From a virus, in the IMG/VR virus record IMGVR_UViG_3300032134_000014, positions 1 through 27,856 of that record: a stretch of 27,856 nucleotides of DNA. One strand, 5' to 3'. Position 1 is the first letter of the stretch. The number at the start of each line of letters is the position of its first letter. A model generated the notes under the pieces. That model ran no database searches. It was not told where the DNA came from and saw nothing but the letters and a program-made list of their open reading frames with translations. Of this stretch, positions 1-8,496 are shown one piece after another. Made by a program: the position numbers and the translations under genes.

Positions 1-1
1 G

Positions 2-511
2 AATGAATTCCTTGCTGCACTATCACTTTTTGAAAAACCAAGCTTGGATTTCAAGGATGACTTTGTTGTAATGACAGAAAATGGTACGGTTTTGAAATAT
101 TGGTATTCTGACCCATCCGTAGTTACAACAGTAACCAAAGAAATTACAATGCCAGAATGTGAGGTTAATTTTTCTTTTGCAAATGATTTGTTGTCTAATG
201 TACAAAAGGCAGCAGCTGTAATTGGTGTTCCCGATATGGTACTTGAAGGAATGGACAGTGGTGTTGCTTTGTTGAAAGTTACTGATAAGAAAAATGCAAC
301 GGCAAATGATTATGCGGTTAAGATTGATGTCAATAATCAAGATGAAAAAAACTTACCATATAAGTTTTGGTTCAAAGTTGAAAATTTAAAACTTTTGTCT
401 GGCACATATGATGTATCAATTTCTTCCAAAAACATTAGTCATTTTGTAAATGGAAATGTAGATATTAAATATTGGATTGCTCTGGAACCAGAGTCCAAGT
501 ATGATGCTTGA
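2..511 (+). CDS. 45: Sliding clamp gp45 (5'-truncated by window start)
   Basis: DNA polymerase processivity clamp, a trimeric ring that holds gp43 on DNA and in T4 also activates late transcription. The reading frame is open from base 2 with no start codon in the window, so this is the C-terminal part, about 169 of an expected ~225 residues. The pattern follows T4 gp45: a F-L-A-A-L-S-L-F segment at the beginning, D-P-S-V-V near the middle, and a C-terminus Y-W-I-A-L-E-P-E-S-K-Y-D-A that parallels T4's Y-V-V-A-L-E-A-D-S-T-H-D-F. The clamp loader gene follows after 17 bases. The TTG at 44 is internal and is not a start. Identity rests on recalled T4 sequence plus gene order. Confidence 0.9.
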   Translation, partial: NEFLAALSLFEKPSLDFKDDFVVMTENGTVLKYWYSDPSVVTTVTKEITMPECEVNFSFANDLLSNVQKAAAVIGVPDMVLEGMDSGVALLKVTDKKNATANDYAVKIDVNNQDEKNLPYKFWFKVENLKLLSGTYDVSISSKNISHFVNGNVDIKYWIALEPESKYDA

Positions 512-528
512 TATAAGGAATTTATATA

Positions 529-1464
529 ATGGAAACCTTTTTGTGGGTAGAATTGTATCGCCCCAAGGATATAGGATCATGCGTACTTCCTAATAATCTG
601 AAAAGTACATTAACTGATTTTGTTAGTGAAGGTAATTTACCAAATCTAATTCTATCAGGAACTTCAGGCGTAGGTAAAACTACTGCTGCAAAAGCCATGT
701 TAGATGAGTTGGGTTCAACTCATATGATGATTAATGGTAGTGAAGAATCTGGCATTGATGTTCTACGAACCAAAATTAAAAACTTTGCGTCTACTGTATC
801 ACTTCATGGTGGACGTAAATATATTATTTTGGATGAAGCAGATTATCTAAATCCACAGTCAACTCAACCAGCCTTGCGTGGGTTCATGGAAGAGTTTCAT
901 AAAAATTGTGGTTTCATTCTTACATGCAATTATAAAAATCGCCTGATACCGCCATTACATTCTCGTTGTAGTGTTGTGGATTTCTCTATTCCTAATTCAG
1001 AGAAGCCAAAACTTGCTAAAGAATTTATGGAAAGAGTTGTTACAATTCTAAATGATCAGAATGTAGAACATGATAAAAGAGTTGTTGCCGAGGTAATCAA
1101 TAAATACTTTCCAGACTGGCGTAGGGTATTAAATGAACTTCAACGGTATTCTGTATCAGGTGCAATTGATGCTGGTATGCTTGTTGATATTGCCGAGGTA
1201 AATATCAAAGAGCTGATGCACTCTATGAAGAAGAAGGAATTTACTAATGTTCGTAAATGGGTTGTCAATAATCTTGATAATGATCCTGTACGTTTGTTCC
1301 GCCGCATTTATGATAATCTTTATGAGTTTGTGGATGGTAGTAGCATACCCCATGTGGTTGTTGTTTTGGGGGAGTATCAATATAAAGCGGCGTTTGTTGC
1401 AGATCAAGAAATAAATCTGATGGCTTGTTTCACCGAGATTATGGCAAGGGCTAAATTCAAATGA
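529..1464 (+). CDS. 44: Clamp loader large subunit gp44 (AAA+ ATPase)
   Basis: ATPase subunit of the gp44/gp62 clamp loader, which opens the gp45 ring and places it on primer-template DNA. The protein has 311 residues (T4 gp44 has 319). Walker A is G-T-S-G-V-G-K-T at about residues 44-51, Walker B is Y-I-I-L-D-E-A-D at about 98-105, and the clamp-loader S-R-C motif is at about 145-147. The start is a W-V-E-L-Y-R-P segment typical of clamp loaders (T4: E-Q-K-Y-R-P). An AAGGAA ribosome site lies 8 bases before the ATG. The stop overlaps the next start as ATGA. Its partner gp62 is not next, as it is in T4, but lies beyond three oxygenase genes. Confidence 0.95.
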   Translation: METFLWVELYRPKDIGSCVLPNNLKSTLTDFVSEGNLPNLILSGTSGVGKTTAAKAMLDELGSTHMMINGSEESGIDVLRTKIKNFASTVSLHGGRKYIILDEADYLNPQSTQPALRGFMEEFHKNCGFILTCNYKNRLIPPLHSRCSVVDFSIPNSEKPKLAKEFMERVVTILNDQNVEHDKRVVAEVINKYFPDWRRVLNELQRYSVSGAIDAGMLVDIAEVNIKELMHSMKKKEFTNVRKWVVNNLDNDPVRLFRRIYDNLYEFVDGSSIPHVVVVLGEYQYKAAFVADQEINLMACFTEIMARAKFK

Positions 1465-2093
1465 CAGAAAAAATCCCTCTAGCTAGAAATGAAATAAAAA
1501 ATTACGATATAAATGTAACTAGACCCATTTATATCAAAAACATATTTGATGAGGTTGGTTCTGATTTACATTCTTCTCTGATAAGAATTATTCGCAAAAC
1601 AGGGGATGAATGGAAAAGACGATTGACTGTTGTTCAGGCCGATATTACAAATCTAAACATGCATCATCAGCATCCTAGTTTTAATCAGTTATGTGATATC
1701 GTAATTCCATATGCTGAAAAAATGGGATCAACTCCTATCAAATGTAGAGCTTCGGATTGTTGGGGTGTTTTATATAATAAGAATGATTTTGCGGTTGCAC
1801 ATGCACATTGGCCAAATATATGGTCATGGGGGTACTATGTAAAGGTGCCAGGAGGTTCAAGCCCTCTAGTTTTTCCAGAAGGTAAAGAAGGAAATTATTA
1901 TGTATTTCCACAAGTAGGAGATTTAGTTATCTTCCCTGCTTGGATAAAACATGAAGTTCCACCATCTACGGTTGATGAAGATAGAATGTTGGTTGGTGGA
2001 AATCTTGAAAGAATTCCTCATAAGGATTTGCCATTACCCAGCACAGAAGAAATAAAAAAGGTGGTTCAGCCTTATACCGAAAAGAGTAGTTGA
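1461..2093 (+). CDS. Putative 2OG-Fe(II) oxygenase, phage type (1 of tandem trio)
   Basis: Protein of 210 residues resembling the phage family of putative 2-oxoglutarate/Fe(II) oxygenases (TIGR02466-like). The C-terminal half fits a double-stranded beta-helix core: A-H-A-H-W at about residues 113-117 would supply the first metal ligands, followed by W-S-W-G-Y-Y-V-K. A distal His sits in W-I-K-H-E-V-P-P (about 164), and an Arg about 11 residues on (E-D-R-M, about 175) could bind the 2OG carboxylate. The first ligand motif is H-x-H rather than H-x-D, so the second ligand is uncertain. The start overlaps the gp44 stop (ATGA) and the next gene starts directly after this stop, suggesting coupled translation. 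The substrate is unknown. Confidence 0.6.
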   Translation: MTEKIPLARNEIKNYDINVTRPIYIKNIFDEVGSDLHSSLIRIIRKTGDEWKRRLTVVQADITNLNMHHQHPSFNQLCDIVIPYAEKMGSTPIKCRASDCWGVLYNKNDFAVAHAHWPNIWSWGYYVKVPGGSSPLVFPEGKEGNYYVFPQVGDLVIFPAWIKHEVPPSTVDEDRMLVGGNLERIPHKDLPLPSTEEIKKVVQPYTEKSS

Positions 2094-2675
2094 ATGATTG
2101 ATGTATATGATGATGTTTTAGAAGAACACAATGCTATATTAGTTGATGAAGAAGTTAAAAAGCTATCATGGAAATATGATTACCCATCTGAGCCTAGTAA
2201 ACCAAATAAACACTGGCATATTCTTTGCGGGCACAATAAAGAAGAATGCGATAAATCAAATTTTTATTGGGCTCATACTATATTTAATATGTTCATGGAT
2301 AAGCTTGATTTCAAATCTAAATATAATGTTGATAACTATATTCGTATATATTGCAATGCTCATACGCATGGAATAGAGCCACATCTTCATATAGATGATG
2401 GTGATTTCACAATGATATACTATCCTCGAATGGATTGGAAAAAGGAATGGGGTGGCGGCACTTTGGTTGATGATACTCTTGTTCCTTATGCTGGAAATAA
2501 ATTGGTTGTATTTACTGCTAGTCTTCTTCATAAAGCCATGCCGGTGTCCAGAGAATGTTATCAGTTAAGAACTTGCGTTGTTTTTAAATGTAATGTAATT
2601 GATAATGCTAAAAAAACAGTTGAGTTTTATAAGAATGCTATTGAGCAAGGAAATTATAAAATAAAGTTTGAATAG
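2094..2675 (+). CDS. 2OG-Fe(II) oxygenase, prolyl-4-hydroxylase-like (2 of trio)
   Basis: Protein of 193 residues with a full set of candidate 2OG-dioxygenase residues: H-I-D at about 99-101, a distal His in L-L-H-K-A at about 146, and an Arg in Q-L-R-T at about 159. Between them runs a W-G-G-G-T-L segment and the strand N-K-L-V-V-F-T-A-S, the usual layout of prolyl-4-hydroxylase-like folds. Fe(II), O2 and 2-oxoglutarate would be used to hydroxylate a substrate that the sequence does not reveal. Marine T4-like phages often carry such genes. The ATG directly follows the TGA of the gene before, with no good ribosome site of its own, so it is probably translationally coupled. Confidence 0.75.
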   Translation: MIDVYDDVLEEHNAILVDEEVKKLSWKYDYPSEPSKPNKHWHILCGHNKEECDKSNFYWAHTIFNMFMDKLDFKSKYNVDNYIRIYCNAHTHGIEPHLHIDDGDFTMIYYPRMDWKKEWGGGTLVDDTLVPYAGNKLVVFTASLLHKAMPVSRECYQLRTCVVFKCNVIDNAKKTVEFYKNAIEQGNYKIKFE

Positions 2676-2686
2676 GAGAATTAAAA

Positions 2687-3394
2687 TTGTCGGAGAATAA
2701 AACAGTTCATTTTGAAACTATACCACAATTAACGTTGGGGTTTGCTGGCATAGGCTTAGGTGAGGTGAATATTATTAATAAGTATATTGATGATAACACC
2801 AATAGATTGCCAGATTTATCGTCACAACTAGTAGGGCAAATAAAGCAAGATGAAAAATCAAAACAACTAGAATTTGATTTAAACGATACTGTTCCTAAGC
2901 AGTTAAGTAGGTTTTTTATTATGTGTGCAAAAGAATATGCTGCTGAACATCCAATGTCTGATCGTGTTAAAGAAATTATTGGGCCCAAAGAAGAATATGT
3001 TGTTAAAACAATGTGGTCGGTACATAGCTATGCTGGTGACTACAATCCTCTGCATGAGCATGGAACTGCCAGTGGAAGAGGCGTATCTATGATTGCATTT
3101 TTAAAACTCCCGTCACAAATATCTGAGATAGCAGACGACATGAAAGAGGGTGAAATCGGTGTGCAACATGGCAATTCTGGTAGTACAGATGGTTTAACTC
3201 AATTTGTTTGGGGTAGAGACAGTATGTATGATATACCTAGATTTAAACATCCTTCCTTTGGATATGTTCAGCCAGAAGTAGGTAAGGTTGTAATATTTCC
3301 AATTTGGTTGCTTCATCAAGTCGCACCATTTTTTGGTGAAGGTGAAAGGCGCACAATGTCTTGCAACATAGATATTATTAATAGTCATGTATGA
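2687..3394 (+). CDS. Putative 2OG-Fe(II) oxygenase, phage type (3 of trio)
   Basis: Protein of 235 residues. The start is taken as the TTG at 2687 because a GGAG lies 8 bases before it. Candidate metal ligands are H-E-H-G at about residues 123-126 and the distal His in W-L-L-H-Q-V at about 210, with E-R-R-T at about 220-223 supplying a possible 2OG-binding Arg. The order of motifs (L-H-E-H, a G-x-V-S-x-I-A-F-L-K-L strand, G-K-V-V-I-F-P-I-W-L-L-H) matches the same phage oxygenase family as the gene at 1461, so the two are likely related. Its 3' end overlaps the start of gene 62 by 8 bases. The substrate is unknown. Confidence 0.6.
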   Translation: MSENKTVHFETIPQLTLGFAGIGLGEVNIINKYIDDNTNRLPDLSSQLVGQIKQDEKSKQLEFDLNDTVPKQLSRFFIMCAKEYAAEHPMSDRVKEIIGPKEEYVVKTMWSVHSYAGDYNPLHEHGTASGRGVSMIAFLKLPSQISEIADDMKEGEIGVQHGNSGSTDGLTQFVWGRDSMYDIPRFKHPSFGYVQPEVGKVVIFPIWLLHQVAPFFGEGERRTMSCNIDIINSHV

Positions 3395-3782
3395 ACTGAA
3401 AGATTATCTTAGTGCAATAAATTATACAAAAGAGCCTCTCATGGATACTGAGGATGAGCAATGGGAAAAGAAATATTATCCATTTATAGTAAATAAATGT
3501 GTTGCTCCGTTTCCAGATACCGTTATGTTGTTGAATGAGATTAATCAACTACATCATCTAGATAAGAAACTCCAATTTGATTTTTTGATAAATAGTTTAC
3601 GACCAAGAAAAAGGTATACTCCTTGGCTGAAGGCGAAGAAATTAAAAAATCTAGAGTATGTTAAAGAGTTTTATGGATACAATAATGAGAAGGCTAAGGC
3701 CGCTCTTGATATACTAAATGATGAACAAATTTCTGCCATAAAAGCAAAATTAAATAAAGGTGGAAGAGATGGAAGAAATTAA
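3387..3782 (+). CDS. 62: Clamp loader small subunit gp62
   Basis: Non-ATPase subunit of the gp44/gp62 clamp loader. It has 131 residues, clearly shorter than T4 gp62 (187). The central segment N-K-C-V-A-P-F-P-D-T-V-M-L-L-N-E-I-N, followed by F-D-F-L-I-N-S-L-R-P-R-K-R-Y, parallels T4 gp62 (Q-F-P-E-C-M-P-A-V-Y-A-M-N, then H-F-N-Y-L-M-A-A-V-P-R-G-K-R-Y-G-K-W). The start overlaps the preceding oxygenase gene and the end overlaps regA. Position directly before regA and gene 43 is as in T4 and supports the call. Confidence 0.85.
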   Translation: MYELKDYLSAINYTKEPLMDTEDEQWEKKYYPFIVNKCVAPFPDTVMLLNEINQLHHLDKKLQFDFLINSLRPRKRYTPWLKAKKLKNLEYVKEFYGYNNEKAKAALDILNDEQISAIKAKLNKGGRDGRN

Positions 3783-4173
3783 TTGGACACAGGAGCATAT
3801 GCTAGAAGTTGGGTTGAAAGAACCTGACGATTTTTTGAAGGTACGAGAGACACTATCTCGTATTGGTGTTGCTTCCCGAAAAGAAAGAAAACTATATCAG
3901 TCTTGCCACATATTGCATAAGCAGGGACGATATTATATTGTGCATTTCAAAGAACTATTTGCTCTTGATGGAAAGAAAACCAATCTGTCTGAAAATGATA
4001 TTGCACGACGAAATACGATTGCAAATCTATTGAAGGATTGGGGATTGATTAATATAATTGGAGAGGTAACAGATGTAGCTCCATTGAGCCAGATCAAGGT
4101 GCTTTCGTTTGGTGAAAAAAATGAATGGACATTAGAAACCAAATATAACATAGGTAAGAAGAAAGAAACTTGA
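3769..4173 (+). CDS. regA: RegA translational repressor
   Basis: RNA-binding protein that represses translation of many T4 early mRNAs by covering their start regions. The match to T4 RegA is strong over the core: E-P-D-D-F-L-K-V-R-E-T-L-S-R-I-G, then L-Y-Q-S-C-H-I-L-H-K-Q-G-R-Y-Y-I-V-H-F-K-E, and L-L-K-D-W-G-L-I. The length is 134 residues against 122 in T4, with about a dozen extra N-terminal residues. The ATG at 3769 is preferred over the in-frame GTG at 3760 because AAGGTGG at 3757-3763 would be its ribosome site. It overlaps the 3' end of gene 62 by 14 bases and is followed by a promoter for gene 43. Confidence 0.95.
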   Translation: MEEINWTQEHMLEVGLKEPDDFLKVRETLSRIGVASRKERKLYQSCHILHKQGRYYIVHFKELFALDGKKTNLSENDIARRNTIANLLKDWGLINIIGEVTDVAPLSQIKVLSFGEKNEWTLETKYNIGKKKET

Positions 4174-4198
4174 CAAATAGCTTTAAAGGTGTTATAGT
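4170..4198 (+). promoter_or_regulatory. Sigma70-type promoter for gene 43
   Basis: TTGACA at 4170-4175, a 17-base spacer, then TATAGT at 4193-4198. This is close to the bacterial housekeeping consensus and lies in the short gap after regA, overlapping its stop codon. The expected transcription start, about 7 bases downstream, falls on or next to the ATG at 4205, so an mRNA from it would be leaderless or nearly so. No Shine-Dalgarno sequence is seen before that ATG. Confidence 0.7.
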
Positions 4199-4204
4199 TA
4201 TTAT

Positions 4205-6691
4205 ATGAATTTTTATACAAATGTGCTTCAGTGGGGCAACAATCTTCTTGTTCGTGCTGTCGTAAATAATAAGCGTGAAAATTTTAGAATAAGATATTCT
4301 CCCACACTTTATGCTCCTGTAGAAAAGAAAACTCCATACAAAAATCTTGATGGCGGTTATGTCACTGATTTGACATTTTCTACCATGAAAGAAGCTAAGG
4401 AGTGGGTGGACAGTCATAAATCTCAGCCAGAACTTATATATGGTAATACTCAATATCCTTACACTTATATTGCTGACACTTACAAGGGTAGAGTTGATTG
4501 GGATTTAGAGAAGCTTCTCATAGTCACGATTGATATTGAGGTTCAATGTGAAAACGGATTTCCTTCACCAGAACTTGCTGAAGAAGAGCTTCTATCTATC
4601 ACCATTAAAAATCATCAGAGCAAACGTATTGTTGTTTGGGGTATTGGTGATTTTGAAACAGATCGTGAAGATGTAACATATATAAAATGTGAGAGCGAAG
4701 TACATCTACTAAAAGAGTTTCTTGTGTTTTGGGAAAAGTATTGCCCTGATATTGTTACGGGATGGAATTCTGAATTCTTTGATATACCATATGTTTGTAA
4801 TCGTATCAAAAAGTTGTTTGGAGAGGAAGAGCTGAAACGTCTGTCGCCGTGGGGTGGAGTAAAGGATAGATCATTTTATCGAATGGGCCGGGATCATCAG
4901 ATATATGATATACAGGGTATCGCTGCACTTGACTATTTTGATCTATATCGCAAGTTCACATATTCTGCTCAAGAATCCTATCGGTTAGATCATATTGCAT
5001 TTGTGGAATTGGGTGAACGCAAAGAAGGCAATCCCTTTGAAACTTTTCGTGAATGGTATACAAAAGATTATCAGTCATTCATTGAGTATAATATCAATGA
5101 CGTTGAGCTTGTTGACAAATTAGAAGACAAAATGGGTCTTATCCAATTATGTTTAACTATGGCCTATGATGCCAAGGTTAATTATGTGGATGTTCTCGGC
5201 TCTGTTCGCTATTGGGACATTCTGATATATAATTATCTGCGAGAAAAGAATATTGTTATTCCACCAAAACGTAAATCAGAAAAGATAGAAAAATTTGAAG
5301 GTGCTTATGTAAAAGACCCTCAAGTTGGTATGCATAAATGGGTTATGAGTTTTGATTTGAATTCTCTATATCCACATTTGATTATGCAATATAATATTTC
5401 ACCAGAGACACTTATGCCTAGTGAAATAAAAGAAGGAATGGTTGATAAAATACTTGATGGTAAGATTAGAAATACCACTGATCATTGCATGACTCCCAAT
5501 GGTGCATTCTTTCGGAAAGACAAACGAGGATTTTTGCCAGAAATAATGGAGACTATGTACAATGACCGTACAAAATACAAAAGACTTATGCTCGAGGCTA
5601 AGCAACAATATGAGGACACTAAAGACCCTCGACTACTCAAACACATTTCATTATATAACAACATCCAAATGGCAAAGAAGATTTCTCTCAATTCGGCGTA
5701 TGGTGCTATTGGGAATAATTGGTTTCGCTATTTCGATCTTATGGTTGCTACTGCCATTACAACATCTGGCCAGTTATCTATACGATGGATTGAGAAATCT
5801 CTTAACATATATCTCAATAAAATCTTGGAGACAAAAAATGAAGACTATGTTATCGCATCTGATACCGATTCGGTTTATATCACTTTTGACGTATTGGTTA
5901 GTAGGGTGTTTAAGGAGGGAGGAACACCTGAGAAAATTACCGATTTCTTGGACAAGGTTGCAAGTGAGAAGTTGGAACCTTTTATTCTCAAAAGTTATAC
6001 GGCTCTTGCTAAGACTATGAATGCATATGAACAAAAGATGCAAATGTCAAGAGAGGTGATTGCTGACAAAGGAATCTGGACTGCAAAGAAAAGATATATT
6101 TTAAACTCATGGGATATAGAAGGAGTTCGTTATAAAACTCCACAACTTAAAATCATGGGCATTGAAGCAGTCAAGTCATCCACTCCAGCTGTATGCAGAC
6201 AAAAAATTAAGGATGCATTGAACATCATCATGACAGGTGATGAGAAAGAATTAAATAATTTCATTCAAGAATTCAGAGATGAATTTATGAATTTGCCACC
6301 AGAAGATATTGCATATCCTCGCTCGGTAAATGGACTTAAAAAGTTTAGTTCCTCTAATGGTATGTTTGCAAAGGGAGCTCCTATTCATTGCAAAGGTGCA
6401 ATTCTATATAATCATTTGGTGAAGAAACACAAGATGTCAAATAAGTATCCTATTATACAGGAAGGCGATAAGATAAAGTTTCTGCATATGAAGCAACCTA
6501 ATATCTATACCTCAAGTGCATTTTCTTTTTTAACTTCTTTTCCAAAGGAACTTGACATTATTGATCGAATAGACTATGATGAACAATATACTAAATCGTT
6601 TGTAGAACCGTTAAGATTTATCACTGAGAAGATACTGTGGAAAATTGATGACAGCTATGGAACACAAGGTACGCTAGAGGATTTCTTTTAA
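4205..6691 (+). CDS. 43: DNA polymerase gp43 (family B)
   Basis: Replicative DNA polymerase with 3'-5' proofreading, 828 residues (T4 gp43 has 898). Exonuclease motifs: D-I-E at about 110-112, N-S-E-F-F-D ending at about 193, and Y-N-I-N-D with Asp at about 299. Polymerase motifs: A, D-L-N-S-L-Y-P at about 384-390; B, K-x3-N-S-A-Y-G at about 491-499; C, D-T-D-S at about 553-556. The C-terminus ends in L-E-D-F-F, resembling the clamp-binding tails of family B enzymes. The N-terminus (M-N-F-Y-T-N-V, then G-N-N-L-L-V-R) aligns with the start of T4 gp43, which supports the ATG at 4205 although no ribosome site precedes it. Confidence 0.98.
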   Translation: MNFYTNVLQWGNNLLVRAVVNNKRENFRIRYSPTLYAPVEKKTPYKNLDGGYVTDLTFSTMKEAKEWVDSHKSQPELIYGNTQYPYTYIADTYKGRVDWDLEKLLIVTIDIEVQCENGFPSPELAEEELLSITIKNHQSKRIVVWGIGDFETDREDVTYIKCESEVHLLKEFLVFWEKYCPDIVTGWNSEFFDIPYVCNRIKKLFGEEELKRLSPWGGVKDRSFYRMGRDHQIYDIQGIAALDYFDLYRKFTYSAQESYRLDHIAFVELGERKEGNPFETFREWYTKDYQSFIEYNINDVELVDKLEDKMGLIQLCLTMAYDAKVNYVDVLGSVRYWDILIYNYLREKNIVIPPKRKSEKIEKFEGAYVKDPQVGMHKWVMSFDLNSLYPHLIMQYNISPETLMPSEIKEGMVDKILDGKIRNTTDHCMTPNGAFFRKDKRGFLPEIMETMYNDRTKYKRLMLEAKQQYEDTKDPRLLKHISLYNNIQMAKKISLNSAYGAIGNNWFRYFDLMVATAITTSGQLSIRWIEKSLNIYLNKILETKNEDYVIASDTDSVYITFDVLVSRVFKEGGTPEKITDFLDKVASEKLEPFILKSYTALAKTMNAYEQKMQMSREVIADKGIWTAKKRYILNSWDIEGVRYKTPQLKIMGIEAVKSSTPAVCRQKIKDALNIIMTGDEKELNNFIQEFRDEFMNLPPEDIAYPRSVNGLKKFSSSNGMFAKGAPIHCKGAILYNHLVKKHKMSNKYPIIQEGDKIKFLHMKQPNIYTSSAFSFLTSFPKELDIIDRIDYDEQYTKSFVEPLRFITEKILWKIDDSYGTQGTLEDFF

Positions 6692-7273
6692 ATGAATACA
6701 AAAATTACTGACTTAGTTGATATGGATGAAGTTAAGTTAAACATGGCTCGTTGCACATGGAAACTTTTACGTGCTGGTCTTGAAGAGTGGACTCCAGAGG
6801 TTGCAAATGCAGTGCCTCGTGGAAAACTATATGAGATCAAATATATGTTGTCTCGTTTACCTTATACAATGAAGGGGGTGCCTTATGCACATTCATTAAC
6901 TGTAATCGAAAATTATGGATATGTTAAAAAGACTATAAAAGATACTGTAACTACTGATCACTTTTTTTGTTCTTACACCACTGGTGAATTTGCATTAGAT
7001 AATCCAGACACTTATCTTGCAGATGGTACTTTGGAAAAATTTTCAATGGAGTTATATCCCTTTACGTTTTTAACCAATTGGTTAACCCAAGAAGAAAATA
7101 AGAAACTAAGCAATTTGAAAGGAATAGAATTAACACAAGACAAATATGCTAAACTTGGTATAAAATTATATATAGATGACGAACAGGTAGAAAATCCCGA
7201 ATTGCCTGCAGGGTTTACAGAGTGGGAAGATGAAAAATATTTTCCCAACAGTCTCTATAGACTTTGTGCTTAA
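6692..7273 (+). CDS. Unknown protein downstream of gene 43
   Basis: Protein of 193 residues that I do not recognise. It has no signal peptide and no membrane segment. It is mixed in charge with many aromatic residues, for example a Y-P-F-T-F-L-T-N-W-L segment in the C-terminal half followed by an acidic tail region (D-D-E-Q-V-E-N-P-E). The ATG directly follows the polymerase stop (TAA-ATG), so translation is probably coupled to gene 43. It ends 8 bases before the chosen start of the methyltransferase gene. Position suggests an accessory protein of replication or DNA modification, but no motif supports either. Confidence 0.7.
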   Translation: MNTKITDLVDMDEVKLNMARCTWKLLRAGLEEWTPEVANAVPRGKLYEIKYMLSRLPYTMKGVPYAHSLTVIENYGYVKKTIKDTVTTDHFFCSYTTGEFALDNPDTYLADGTLEKFSMELYPFTFLTNWLTQEENKKLSNLKGIELTQDKYAKLGIKLYIDDEQVENPELPAGFTEWEDEKYFPNSLYRLCA

Positions 7274-7281
7274 AGGACAAT

Positions 7282-8496
7282 ATGAGGTATTATCGTTATA
7301 CGCTGGATGATTTAAAAGAGTCGTCAGACAGAAAACTATTCACCTACATATCATTCTTTGCAGGCGGCGGTGGTTCTTCTGCTGGTTATAAACTTGCTGG
7401 TGGTGACTGTCTATTTGTAAATGAATTTCAGCAAGTTGCAGTTGATACTTATCTTGCGAACTGGCCAGATACTCCACATATATGTGGTGATATTAAAAAT
7501 GTCACAGGAAAACAGATTATGGAAATGACAGGCCTTAAAGTTGGTGAATTGGATATTCTCGACGGTTCTCCACCATGTCCGCCATTTTCAATGTCCGGCA
7601 CAAAACAAAAAGGTTGGAACAAGGAGAAGATGGCATATGGTATGAAGCAACAGAATATTGAAGACCTAACATGGGAGATGATTCGTATTGCTGGTGAGAT
7701 GAAACCAAAAGTTATCATATGCGAGAACGTCAAAGGTTTAACGATGGAATATGCAAAGCAGCATTTAGATCGTATGGTAACAGACTTTGAAGGTCTTGGT
7801 TACACAACTAACTTTAAGGTTCTTAATGGTATACATTTTGGAGTACCACAGAAACGCCAGAGAGTGTTTATTGTGTCAGTACGCAATGATGTTATGGATG
7901 ATATTGGCATGCCGTGGATGGCGATCTATAATGGGAACATATTTCCAGATGGTGCAATGCATGAGGAACCTACACTAGAAGATGCAATAGGTGATCTACG
8001 ACTCGATAACGAAAATAATGTTGAGGCATATGAGTTGCGTGAGACAATGAAGAAAAGTGCTAAATATAAATGGTTAAAACGTCTACCCAAGAATCCTGAT
8101 AAGGTTGTATCAGTGGGTTCGGATGTAGTAGGGCCCTGGTACGACAAGGTGATTGCACATAGAAAGAAGTGGGGAAAAAGTATTCCAGAAGCAAAGAGTT
8201 CATTCTATCAGAGTCGTAGAGTTCCTTGGCATCAAGCAAGCCATACATTGTCAGAACAGGGCCTTATGACCTCATTATCAGTTCATCTTCATGTTGAAGA
8301 AGATCGTGTATACACCACCAAGGAAGCAAAACGAATAATGACTTTGCCAGAAGATTACATTTTAATAGGAACATTGAATGAGAAACTTGCAAGAATTGGA
8401 TTGATGGTAGCACCGATGATGATGAAATATCTTGCAGAAAGTATATATGAGAAAGTGCTGAAGGGCTATCATGAAATACATAACAGCAAAAACTGA
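7282..8496 (+). CDS. C5-cytosine DNA methyltransferase
   Basis: Transfers a methyl group from S-adenosylmethionine to C5 of cytosine in DNA; 404 residues. Motif I is S-F-F-A-G-G-G-G-S-S-A-G at about 24-35. The catalytic loop is G-S-P-P-C-P-P-F-S with the nucleophile Cys at about 99. E-N-V is at about 148-150, and Q-K-R-Q-R-V-F-I-V (motif VIII) at about 190-198. Late motifs A-K-R-I-M-T-L-P-E-D-Y and a C-terminal V-A-P-M-M closing motif are present, so the enzyme looks intact. The ATG at 7282 is preferred to the TTG at 7264 because AAAGGA lies just before it. It overlaps the TET-like gene by 26 bases, suggesting 5mC is the substrate of the next enzyme. Target sequence unknown. Confidence 0.95.
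   Translation: MRYYRYTLDDLKESSDRKLFTYISFFAGGGGSSAGYKLAGGDCLFVNEFQQVAVDTYLANWPDTPHICGDIKNVTGKQIMEMTGLKVGELDILDGSPPCPPFSMSGTKQKGWNKEKMAYGMKQQNIEDLTWEMIRIAGEMKPKVIICENVKGLTMEYAKQHLDRMVTDFEGLGYTTNFKVLNGIHFGVPQKRQRVFIVSVRNDVMDDIGMPWMAIYNGNIFPDGAMHEEPTLEDAIGDLRLDNENNVEAYELRETMKKSAKYKWLKRLPKNPDKVVSVGSDVVGPWYDKVIAHRKKWGKSIPEAKSSFYQSRRVPWHQASHTLSEQGLMTSLSVHLHVEEDRVYTTKEAKRIMTLPEDYILIGTLNEKLARIGLMVAPMMMKYLAESIYEKVLKGYHEIHNSKN

Noticed and set aside
3933-4453. Minus-strand open frames opposite regA and gene 43, and similar ones elsewhere
   Set aside because: They lie opposite strongly conserved genes, lack recognisable proteins, and all real genes here are on the + strand.
5562-6020. 152-residue + frame inside gene 43
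   Set aside because: It is out of frame with the polymerase motifs A-C region, which is certainly coding in the other frame.
7264-7281. TTG start for the methyltransferase
   Set aside because: The ATG at 7282 has AAAGGA just upstream, while the TTG has no ribosome site.
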